From contig JACCZQ010000285.1 of the NCBI GenBank assembly GCA_013695905.1, forward strand, positions 1-7,260: a DNA stretch of 7,260 nucleotides. Reading direction: 5' to 3'. The stretch is from Chthoniobacterales bacterium. Its GTDB lineage: Bacteria > Verrucomicrobiota > Verrucomicrobiia > Chthoniobacterales > UBA10450. Position numbers and translations under genes: made by a program. The stretch's first letter is position 1; the number at the start of each line of letters is the position of its first letter. Below, piece by piece: positions 1 through 5,289 of this stretch. The notes beneath the pieces were generated by a model, which searched no databases, was not told where the DNA came from, and was given only the letters and a program-made list of their open reading frames with translations.

Positions 1-942
1 GTGCAGGAACCCGGAGCCGGCGCCGTGAACGACCTGCTGGGGCAGGGGGTCCAGGCCGCGCTGGTCATTCCTCCCGGCTGGAGCGCGGGCCTCCTGGATG
101 GAAAGCCGATCCCGCTGCGTCTTTACCTCGACGCCAGCGACACGAACTTCGCGCCGCAGCTCTTCGGCAGCGTGCAGGAAACGGTCGGCGAATTTCAGCT
201 CGCTGAACGACAGGAGATGATCGACGCGCTGCCGGATGAAATCTTCGATCTCGCCGAGAAAATCCCGGTCGAAGTGCGGCGTCAATTCACCTCCGCGATG
301 GAGCCTTGGACCGTCGAGGACCAGATGCTCTACAACCCGAAGGAGCGTTTCATCGATTACGTGCTGCCGGGAATCATCGGGCTGATTCTGCAGCTGCTGA
401 CCGTGACATTGATGGCGAGCACGATCGCGCGGGAGCGGGAAGCGGGCACTCTCTACCAGCTCATCGTGACGTCGCTGCAGCGTGGGGAAATCGTGATCGG
501 GAAGGTGCTGCCATACTTCGTCGTCTCGCTGGGATTGATCCTCGTGATCGTGGTCCTCGCCGGCTGGCATTTCCAAGTGGAGTTCCATCAGCCGGGCACG
601 CTGGCGCTCATTTGCGTGCTGTTTCTGCTCTGCTCGTTAGGGATGGGTCTGGTCATCTCCGCCGTCTCCCACACGCAGACGCAGGCGATCCAGTTCTCGG
701 TGTTTTTCCTGCTCCCGGTCTTCGTGCTTTCCGGTGCCTTTGCGCCGCTCGAGCAGCTGCCGGAGGCGCTCCGCCCGATCGCCGAGATTTTCCCGCTCAC
801 GCATTTCGTGCGCGCGTTCCGTCTCGTGAACCTCTACCACGCGCCGGTGGCGTTTTACGCGCCGAGTTTGCTCGCGCTCTGCCTCGGCACGATTGTGACT
901 TTCGTCGGGGCCGCCTTCCTGCTCCGGCGGATTGAGGAGTAG
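1..942 (+). CDS. ABC-2 type transporter permease, 5'-truncated by window edge
   Basis: Membrane subunit of an ABC exporter of the ABC2_membrane_3 type (E. coli YhhJ/YbhR/YbhS relatives), which moves drugs or other compounds out of the cell together with an ATPase that is not in the window. The first ~110 visible residues fit the extracytoplasmic domain between TM1 and TM2 (pattern AALVIPPGWS, then LYLDASDTN). Next come the conserved YNP segment (about 111-113), a membrane segment at 121-141, the family motif AREREAGTLYQLIVTS (143-158), and membrane segments near 168-188, 200-222, 228-249 and 286-307. Family members are about 370 residues, so about 55-60 N-terminal residues including TM1 lie upstream. 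The GTG at position 1 is therefore probably an internal Val codon rather than the start. The stop is TAG at 940-942. The ATPase and a membrane-fusion protein gene would be expected upstream. The substrate cannot be told. Confidence 0.9.
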   Translation: MQEPGAGAVNDLLGQGVQAALVIPPGWSAGLLDGKPIPLRLYLDASDTNFAPQLFGSVQETVGEFQLAERQEMIDALPDEIFDLAEKIPVEVRRQFTSAMEPWTVEDQMLYNPKERFIDYVLPGIIGLILQLLTVTLMASTIAREREAGTLYQLIVTSLQRGEIVIGKVLPYFVVSLGLILVIVVLAGWHFQVEFHQPGTLALICVLFLLCSLGMGLVISAVSHTQTQAIQFSVFFLLPVFVLSGAFAPLEQLPEALRPIAEIFPLTHFVRAFRLVNLYHAPVAFYAPSLLALCLGTIVTFVGAAFLLRRIEE

Positions 943-1109
943 GGCCGGTGCCGTGCAGAATTCTATCGGAGCCGGCAGCCGCAGATGGGGACGTTCCGGG
1001 GTGGAGAAAACCCTGGTGCGCTTCGGGAGTTTTGCCGAGGCAGACAAAGCTGATCGCGCCTTTTATCGCTGAGGTGATGGGACCAGGGAATATGAAGCGC
1101 GCAGGGTGA

Positions 1110-1166
1110 GCGCCCGGAGGGCGCGCCGGAAGGAAGCCCGGAGTGCAGCGGCAGCGAAACTCCGGG
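1110..1166 (+). repeat. Two-hairpin palindromic repeat, copy 1
   Basis: The first hairpin is GCGCCC-GGA-GGGCGC (1110-1124). After a 12-nt linker comes a second with a perfect 8-bp stem, CCCGGAGT (1137-1144) and ACTCCGGG (1159-1166), around a 14-nt loop containing GCAGCGGCAGCG. The same two-part design recurs in opposite orientation at 1275-1330. A repeated pair of hairpins in extragenic DNA resembles REP/BIME-type elements. Its genome copy number cannot be seen here. Confidence 0.7.
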
Positions 1167-1274
1167 ATCACAGCCAGGAAAAAGATCAAACCCGTGGAAC
1201 GGGTGACGGAAAATCAGAACTCGATTCCCATCACACCTCCCTCTCCGGGGGCTGCATTGCTCTCGCGCGACCGA

Positions 1275-1330
1275 CCCGGAGTTCCGCTGCCGCTGCACTT
1301 GGGCTTCACTCCGCCGCGCCGTTCCGGCGC
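1275..1330 (-). repeat. Two-hairpin palindromic repeat, copy 2 (inverted)
   Basis: Read on the minus strand this begins with the hairpin GCGCCG-GAA-CGGCGC (1316-1330). It then repeats the copy 1 core blocks GAAGCCC, AGTGCAGCGGCAGCG and AACTCCGGG. The central 23-nt block (1143-1165 in copy 1) differs at one position. The second stem is imperfect here (CCCAAGT against ACTCCGGG). Different stem sequences in hairpin 1 with the same shape suggest that structure is conserved. It lies about 33 nt past the stop codon of the minus-strand beta-barrel gene, so it would be transcribed in that gene's 3' UTR. Confidence 0.7.
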
Positions 1331-1362
1331 TGTCTTGCCGTCACTTTACAGATGACCAAGCA

Positions 1363-2286
1363 CTAGAACTCCGCCTTGAAAGCGGCGCGCAGATACGGCG
1401 CCGGCTTCGTCTCGTAAGACTCATCGGCGCGCGCGAAATTAAAGCGCCGCTGCAAGGCGTAGCCGCCGCCGATGTTCAGGCCCACTGTGTCAGTCCAGCG
1501 GAATTCCACCCCGAGCCCGGCGCGATACTCCGAATAAGTCACGACGGCGCCGCTCAGACTCCGCGGCTGAATGTTCGGATCGTGATCGGTGCGGAAGGAG
1601 CCGCCCACCAACTGGCCGCCGACCCACAGGTCGAGGTTCCGCGACGGCGAATAAGTGATGCGCGGCTCCGGCACCACGGCGAAGACACTCCACTGCTCGT
1701 TCGGTCGCCAGACGAGGCCCGCGAGCGGCAGCACCGGATAATCAGCCCGCAGAAAGGCCGCCGTCGCGCCGACGAACAAAAAGAGCTGATCCTGCTGGAG
1801 CACAAAAATGCGCCCGAGGGTGATCGGCACATCGAACGACGAGCTGCCGAAACTTCCTTCCGCGTAATAACCGGGGCGGACCTGGAGGAATGCGCCCACA
1901 TCTTTCCCGACCACGTATTCGAGCGCGACGACGCCAGCGAGACTGTGCAGATGATCCGGCACCGGTGCCCCGGTGCTGCCGAAGTCAAAGCGGTCATAAG
2001 AGACCCCGGCCCGCAGATAGATTCTGCCGGTGAGCAGAAACCGGTGCGAATACTCGATCGAACTTTGCAGCGCATCCTGCTTCCCGTAGCCGGTGCCGTT
2101 CTCCAGCTGGCTCGAGAAGACGTACGAACTCTCAACGCGGAACAGATCCAGCGGCGTCGGTCCCGCGTCTCGGCGGGGATCGACCAGCGACCGCACCTCG
2201 CGCGCAGCTGAGACTGCATCCTGCGCCTTGAGGATTCCGCAGGAGATCGCCGTCACCACCCCGAGCAGCAGCGCACATTTCTTCAT
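1363..2286 (-). CDS. Secreted outer-membrane beta-barrel protein, function unknown
   Basis: A 307-residue protein. The chosen start (ATG at 2286) gives a classic signal peptide: MKK, a hydrophobic stretch 5-19, and a likely signal peptidase I cut after LKA (residue 21). The longer open frame, up to 2442, would put an Arg-rich tail before the signal and run into the divergent gene, so I rejected it. The mature protein is rich in alternating aromatic/aliphatic and polar residues with many Gly and Tyr, as in transmembrane beta-strands. It ends in Phe (KAEF), the usual BAM-recognition signature of outer-membrane proteins. It resembles the outer-membrane barrels grouped as DUF6268, but I hold that family name loosely. 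It may be a porin-like or structural barrel, and no active site is visible. There is no clear Shine-Dalgarno. It is divergent from the glycosylase gene, with 85 bp between start codons. Confidence 0.75.
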   Translation of the reverse strand: MKKCALLLGVVTAISCGILKAQDAVSAAREVRSLVDPRRDAGPTPLDLFRVESSYVFSSQLENGTGYGKQDALQSSIEYSHRFLLTGRIYLRAGVSYDRFDFGSTGAPVPDHLHSLAGVVALEYVVGKDVGAFLQVRPGYYAEGSFGSSSFDVPITLGRIFVLQQDQLFLFVGATAAFLRADYPVLPLAGLVWRPNEQWSVFAVVPEPRITYSPSRNLDLWVGGQLVGGSFRTDHDPNIQPRSLSGAVVTYSEYRAGLGVEFRWTDTVGLNIGGGYALQRRFNFARADESYETKPAPYLRAAFKAEF

Positions 2287-2325
2287 GGGCGGCAGTGTAG
2301 GCGAACTGTCTCTGCATGAAAACAC

Positions 2326-2331
2326 GATAAT
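2326..2331 (+). promoter_or_regulatory. Candidate -10 box for the DNA glycosylase gene
   Basis: GATAAT matches the sigma-70 -10 consensus at five of six positions in the short divergent intergenic region. Transcription would begin near 2338, leaving a leader of about 34 nt before the ATG at 2372. No convincing -35 box lies 16-18 nt upstream, so this is weak. The in-frame ATG at 2330 overlaps this box, which argues against that upstream start. Confidence 0.3.
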
Positions 2332-2371
2332 GCTTCGCGCGATCGCCGGTAGCTTGTATGCCAAAGGAGTC

Positions 2372-3004
2372 ATGACCAGAGCAGCGCTTCCCGAGGAGAT
2401 CGCGGCCGCGGAGCAGCACCTGCGGGCGTCGGATCCGCGCATGGCCGCGTTGATGGCGCGGGCGAAACCGTTCGGGCCGCGCGCGGCGGTGATCGTCCGG
2501 CCGTTCGATGCGCTGGCGGAATCGATCGCGTATCAGCAACTCAGCGGCAAGGCGGCGGCGACGATCTGGGGGCGGGTGCGGGCGCTGTATTCCGGCCGCA
2601 AATGGCTCGACCCGCAGCTGGTCCTGGCCACGCCGGAGGAGAAATTGCGCGCGTGCGGATTATCGACGGCGAAGACGGCGGCACTGAAGGATCTGGCGGC
2701 GAAGCGGATCGACGGCACGGTGCCGACGGGAGCGGTGCTGGCGAAGTTGAGTGATGAGGAGATCATCGCGCGGCTGACGGCGGTGCGTGGGATCGGCCGC
2801 TGGACGGTCGAGATGCTGTTGCTGTTCGAGATGGGGCGGCTCGATGTGTGGCCGGTCGCCGACTACGGCGTGCAGAAAGGCTACGGGAAGACGTTCCGCA
2901 AAAGAAAACTGCCCACCGCGAAGGAGATGGCGAAGCACGGCGAGAAGTTTCGGCCTTACCGGTCGGTGGCGGCGTGGTATTTCTGGCGCGCGCTGGAGCT
3001 GTAG
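2372..3004 (+). CDS. DNA-3-methyladenine glycosylase II family (HhH-GPD, AlkA-like)
   Basis: A 210-residue base-excision repair enzyme that would remove alkylated bases such as 3-methyladenine by cutting the N-glycosidic bond. The HhH-GPD fold is clear: an N-terminal helical part with SIAYQQLSGKAA (51-62), then the helix-hairpin-helix at about 126-150 with LTAVRGIGRWTVEM, where G140-I-G142-R-W144 contacts the DNA backbone. DVWPVADYGVQKG (158-170) follows, with D164 in the place of the catalytic Asp of AlkA (D238). It lacks the N-terminal TBP-like domain of E. coli AlkA, as is usual for the ~200-residue bacterial forms. ATG 2372 was chosen because AAAGGAG lies just upstream (2363-2369, tight spacing of 2 nt) and family similarity begins here. 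In-frame ATGs at 2330 and 2093 lie before it. The TAG stop falls inside a palindromic repeat (2998-3027). Confidence 0.9.
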   Translation: MTRAALPEEIAAAEQHLRASDPRMAALMARAKPFGPRAAVIVRPFDALAESIAYQQLSGKAAATIWGRVRALYSGRKWLDPQLVLATPEEKLRACGLSTAKTAALKDLAAKRIDGTVPTGAVLAKLSDEEIIARLTAVRGIGRWTVEMLLLFEMGRLDVWPVADYGVQKGYGKTFRKRKLPTAKEMAKHGEKFRPYRSVAAWYFWRALEL

Positions 3005-3027
3005 GCCAAGTCTCCCGACATGGCGGG
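2998..3027 (+). repeat. Palindromic repeat copy A at the glycosylase gene end
   Basis: A 30-nt unit starting GCTGTAGGCC, with an 8-nt imperfect stem (3005-3012 and 3017-3024 region) around a TCCC loop, then GGCGGG. Its reverse complement recurs at 3075-3104 with five differences in 30. The TAG in GCTGTAGG is the stop codon of the glycosylase gene, so the unit overlaps the coding end. Confidence 0.65.
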
Positions 3028-3074
3028 CGGTTGATCATCGCACGAACGAATCATTCGCTACCCCACGCTCACAC

Positions 3075-3104
3075 CCCGCCGCGTCAGGAGACGCGGCCTA
3101 CAGC
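3075..3104 (-). repeat. Palindromic repeat copy B (inverted partner of A)
   Basis: On the minus strand it reads GCTGTAGGCC followed by a perfect 8-bp hairpin, GCCGCGTC-TCCT-GACGCGGC (3078-3097), and then GGG. Compared with copy A, one stem position changes as a pair (A-T to G-C) and an A-A mismatch becomes C-G. This suggests the stem, rather than its exact sequence, is kept. A and B face each other across 47 nt. Confidence 0.7.
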
Positions 3105-3110
3105 GCTTGA

Positions 3111-3171
3111 GCCCGCGAATCACGCGAATGAAAGGCAGAAGAATTCCGGAACATCCGCGTGATTCGCGGGC
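3111..3171. repeat. 61-bp element with perfect 16-bp inverted repeats
   Basis: GCCCGCGAATCACGCG (3111-3126) is exactly reverse-complemented at 3156-3171 around a 29-nt loop. Outside it, TGAG and CTCA can extend the pairing after a small bulge. The loop is purine-rich and holds no gene. No T-run follows, so it is not a textbook intrinsic terminator, although a 16-bp stem could still protect or end the upstream transcript. It lies about 57 bp before the next gene and is unlike the A/B repeat beside it. Confidence 0.8.
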
Positions 3172-3228
3172 GCACTCAGCTTTGCACCGTTGACTTGAGC
3201 AAGGCCGCTCCGTTACAACCGCAAGCCT

Positions 3229-4101
3229 ATGGCCATGATCCACATTAGCCGCAGCGGCGGCACACTCGGTGTTTTCGATGAAGCGCGGGTGCGGGAGGGT
3301 CTGAAGACGGGCGAGTTTATCGAGACGGATCTCGGCTGGACCGAAGGCATGGCGACATGGCGGCCGCTCTCGGAATTGGACAGCTTTGGTGCGCCAGCCG
3401 CGGGGCCTGTTCCTCCGGAGCCGCACACCGTCACGCCCGGTGCGGAGCTGCTCTCCTCCACCACACCGGTCACGCCGGAGGCGACCGGCCTGCCCTGGGA
3501 GAATCGCGACACGGTCGGCTTCGTGAATGCGCTGCTCGCCACCATCGCGATGGTGCTGACGCGGCCGACGGAGGCGTTCACCACGATGAAACGCGACGCG
3601 GGGCTGCTGGATCCGCTGCTCTACACCGTCATCCTCGGGACAATCGGCGGCGTGGTCTCGTTTTTGTTTTCGTTCATCGGCGGGCGGATGGGTTTCGGGG
3701 GTAGCGACGGAGGTCTGGGCATGGTGTTCGGAGCCGGGGTGGGCTCGCTCATGTTTCTGATTTTTCTGCCGGTGCTGGTGGTCATCGGCACGTTCATTGT
3801 TTCAGGTGTGATTCACCTTTGCCTGATGATCGTGGGTGGAGCGAAGCAGTCGTTCGAGACGACCCTGCGGGTGGTGGCGTATGCGGGCGGCTCCGCCAAT
3901 GTCTTCCAACTTGTGCCGGTCTGCGGCGGGATGATCGCGGGCGTGTACTCGCTGGTGCTGTATTGCATCGGCGTGGCGAGCGCACATCAGATCGATACCG
4001 GACGCGCGGTGATGGCGGTGTTGCTGCCGCTGCTCCTGTGCTGCGGCGGGTTTTTCCTGGTCATGATGATGGCCGGTGGTCTGGCGGCGCTGAGCCGGTA
4101 G
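3229..4101 (+). CDS. GYF_2 domain - Yip1 domain integral membrane protein
   Basis: A 290-residue protein in two parts. Residues 4-52 match the GYF_2 (DUF4339) domain, a small putative protein-binding module, with the family pattern I-x-R-x-G-x-LG-x-F near the start and TDLGWTEGMATWRPL at 33-47. A Pro/Thr-rich linker (about 55-90) leads to a Yip1-type membrane domain. Hydrophobic spans lie near 130-150, 164-190, 190-205, 225-250 and 260-285, with the typical RVVAYAGG at 214-221. The GYF_2 domain is expected on the cytoplasmic side. The specific function is unknown. A second ATG at 3235 would give MIHISRSG, equally like family starts, and neither has a good Shine-Dalgarno. Only 6 nt separate it from the next gene, so the two are probably co-transcribed. 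Confidence 0.85.
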   Translation: MAMIHISRSGGTLGVFDEARVREGLKTGEFIETDLGWTEGMATWRPLSELDSFGAPAAGPVPPEPHTVTPGAELLSSTTPVTPEATGLPWENRDTVGFVNALLATIAMVLTRPTEAFTTMKRDAGLLDPLLYTVILGTIGGVVSFLFSFIGGRMGFGGSDGGLGMVFGAGVGSLMFLIFLPVLVVIGTFIVSGVIHLCLMIVGGAKQSFETTLRVVAYAGGSANVFQLVPVCGGMIAGVYSLVLYCIGVASAHQIDTGRAVMAVLLPLLLCCGGFFLVMMMAGGLAALSR

Positions 4102-4107
4102 GGGGCG

Positions 4108-4524
4108 ATGATGCGCCTCTCGTGGCGTCACCTGCGCCCGGGTGAGCTGGACCACGAGCTGATCTGGCTGCTGGTGAGTGGCGCGGCGGGGCTGCTCGGA
4201 GCGGCGTGGCTGGCGCTGCGGCTGCCGTGGCCGCGCTGCACTTTTCTGGCGGTGACCGGGCTGCCGTGCCTGACCTGTGGTGCGACCCGTTCCGCGGCGG
4301 CATTTCTGCAGGGGGACCTGGCGCTCGCGTGGCAATGGAATCCGCTGGTCTTTCTGGGGATCTGCGCGGTGGTGCTGTTCGATGTTTACGCGCTGCTGGT
4401 GCTGCTCACGCGGGCGCCGCGTTTGCGCGTTTCGCTGACGCATCCGCGGGCGGGTCGCGCGGTGGCAGGGACGGTGATCGTGCTGGCGTTGCTGAACTGG
4501 GGTTACGTGCTCCTGCGGAGCTGA
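4108..4524 (+). CDS. DUF2752 family membrane protein
   Basis: A 138-residue protein with the full DUF2752 signature: C44, then TGLPCLTCGATR (50-61) with C54 and C57, followed by NPL at 78-80. Membrane segments lie near 17-38, 80-101 and 118-136. The function of the family is not established. The conserved cysteines could bind metal or form a disulfide, which is inference. A second ATG at 4111 is an alternative start. The run GGGGG at 4101-4105 may act as ribosome site. Its tight coupling to the GYF_2-Yip1 gene parallels the known habit of DUF2752 genes to sit beside small multi-pass membrane proteins, and suggests the two products work together. The stop codon lies 6 bp before a strong inverted repeat. 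Confidence 0.9.
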   Translation: MMRLSWRHLRPGELDHELIWLLVSGAAGLLGAAWLALRLPWPRCTFLAVTGLPCLTCGATRSAAAFLQGDLALAWQWNPLVFLGICAVVLFDVYALLVLLTRAPRLRVSLTHPRAGRAVAGTVIVLALLNWGYVLLRS

Positions 4525-4530
4525 GCGGAG

Positions 4531-4587
4531 GAGGCGACACTCTTGTCGCCTGTGGCGGATTTATTCAGGCGACAGGAGTGTCGCCTC
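4531..4587. repeat. 22-bp inverted repeat of self-palindromic arms
   Basis: The left arm (4531-4552) and right arm (4566-4587) are reverse complements with a single mismatch across a 13-nt loop. Each arm is itself a hairpin with an 8-bp stem, AGGCGACA-CTCT-TGTCGCCT on the left and AGGCGACA-GGAG-TGTCGCCT on the right, so the region can form one long stem or a cruciform of small ones. It lies between two convergent genes and could stop transcripts from both sides, but no T-runs follow. The stop codon and last residues of the minus-strand peptidase gene lie in the loop and right arm. Confidence 0.85.
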
Positions 4588-5274
4588 TCCGGAGCGACCA
4601 ACATCCTCCTCCGGCGCGTCGCGGTGTTGCTGGATGAACTCACTGGGATTGATCCAGCCGCGGGTGTCTTCCCGATACCCCGGCCCGACGAACGGCGTCA
4701 CAAACTCCCGCATCTCCAAATGCAGATGTGCCCAATAACGTCCGCCCGCGTTCCCGACGGTGCCGATTTGCTGCCCGCGCACGACGTTTTGTCCCGGCTC
4801 GACGCCGATCTCGTCCACGTGCCCGTAGAAGGAATGGAGATACCTGCGGGTGCCATTCTCCTCATAGGCGTGCAGGACGAGAATGACATTGCCCCAACCC
4901 GGCCCGCCATCCTGCGCGAGCAAGACCCGTCCGTCCGCGACGACGTAGATCGGATCACCGAGGTCGCTGTTCTGGCCGCCGATGCCGTTCAGGTCGTCGC
5001 CCAGATGGCGGTTTTCCGGGAACGGCTGCGCGTTATAGGCGAGCGCGCCGTGCTCGCTGCCGAGCGGAAAATCGAACCGCGTGGCGGTAGGGAGCGCCGC
5101 CAGCTCGATCGGCGGGACGAGCCGCAAAGCAGGATCGAGCCGTGACGGGGCCGGACGCTGCAGCTCCGGCTGGAGGCGAAAGAATAACCCCACGGCCAGC
5201 GCGACGAGAAAGACGAGCAACATCGCTCCCGCGACCGCCGCGGTCGTTCTGCCCTTGCTCGTTTTCAGCTTCAT
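4561..5274 (-). CDS. Membrane-anchored M23/LytM family metallopeptidase
   Basis: A 237-residue zinc endopeptidase that would cut peptide bonds of peptidoglycan in the periplasm, or act as a degenerate cell-wall regulator. A short basic N-terminus (KLKTSKGR) precedes one membrane helix at about 11-32, placing the catalytic part outside. The LytM zinc and catalytic residues are all visible: H90-LGD-D94 (H-x3-D), H152 in FYGHVD, and H183-L-H185. They are spaced as in active enzymes, so activity is likely. The Gly-rich GQQIGTVGNAG (168-178) is also typical. The start at 5274 was chosen because the longer frame upstream overlaps the epimerase and is not protein-like. A GTAGAG touches the ATG, a poor ribosome site. 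The last ~11 residues (from RSGEAT) come from the inverted repeat at 4531-4587 and are not family sequence. Confidence 0.92.
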   Translation of the reverse strand: MKLKTSKGRTTAAVAGAMLLVFLVALAVGLFFRLQPELQRPAPSRLDPALRLVPPIELAALPTATRFDFPLGSEHGALAYNAQPFPENRHLGDDLNGIGGQNSDLGDPIYVVADGRVLLAQDGGPGWGNVILVLHAYEENGTRRYLHSFYGHVDEIGVEPGQNVVRGQQIGTVGNAGGRYWAHLHLEMREFVTPFVGPGYREDTRGWINPSEFIQQHRDAPEEDVGRSGEATLLSPE

Positions 5275-5289
5275 CTCTACGGTCGCGCG

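Larger units (their letters stand above)
943..1362. other. Non-coding region between convergent genes
   Basis: These 420 bases separate the 3' ends of the permease and the beta-barrel gene. The open frames inside are low-complexity, Arg/Pro/Ser-rich and lack a ribosome site, so I see no gene. Positions 1110-1330 hold two inverted copies of a two-hairpin repeat, listed separately. The spacer between them has a small hairpin at 1190-1204 (ACCCG, loop TGGAA, CGGGT). I recognise nothing in 943-1109. It may be the flank of the same repeat or unrelated filler. No hairpin here is followed by a clear T-run, so a standard intrinsic terminator is not evident. Confidence 0.6.

Noticed and set aside
1..3. 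GTG at the very first base as the permease start codon
   Set aside because: The protein is about 55-60 residues shorter than its family and lacks TM1, so the gene almost certainly begins upstream of the window.
2093..2371. Longer N-terminus for the DNA glycosylase
   Set aside because: It would be antisense to the signal-peptide end of the barrel gene. It is Ser/Arg-rich without family similarity, and a Shine-Dalgarno lies just before ATG 2372.
1363..2442. 359-residue version of the barrel protein
   Set aside because: The extra 52 residues bury a clear signal peptide and overlap the start of the divergent glycosylase gene.
3190..3218. TTGACT-N17-TTACAA as a promoter for the GYF_2-Yip1 gene
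   Set aside because: The -35 box and spacing are good, but the -10 box matches only two of six positions and would leave almost no leader before the ATG.
3802..4443. Long minus-strand open frame opposite the GYF_2-Yip1 and DUF2752 genes
   Set aside because: Its Gln/Arg/His-rich translation is typical of antisense frames in GC-rich DNA. The plus-strand genes have clear family motifs.
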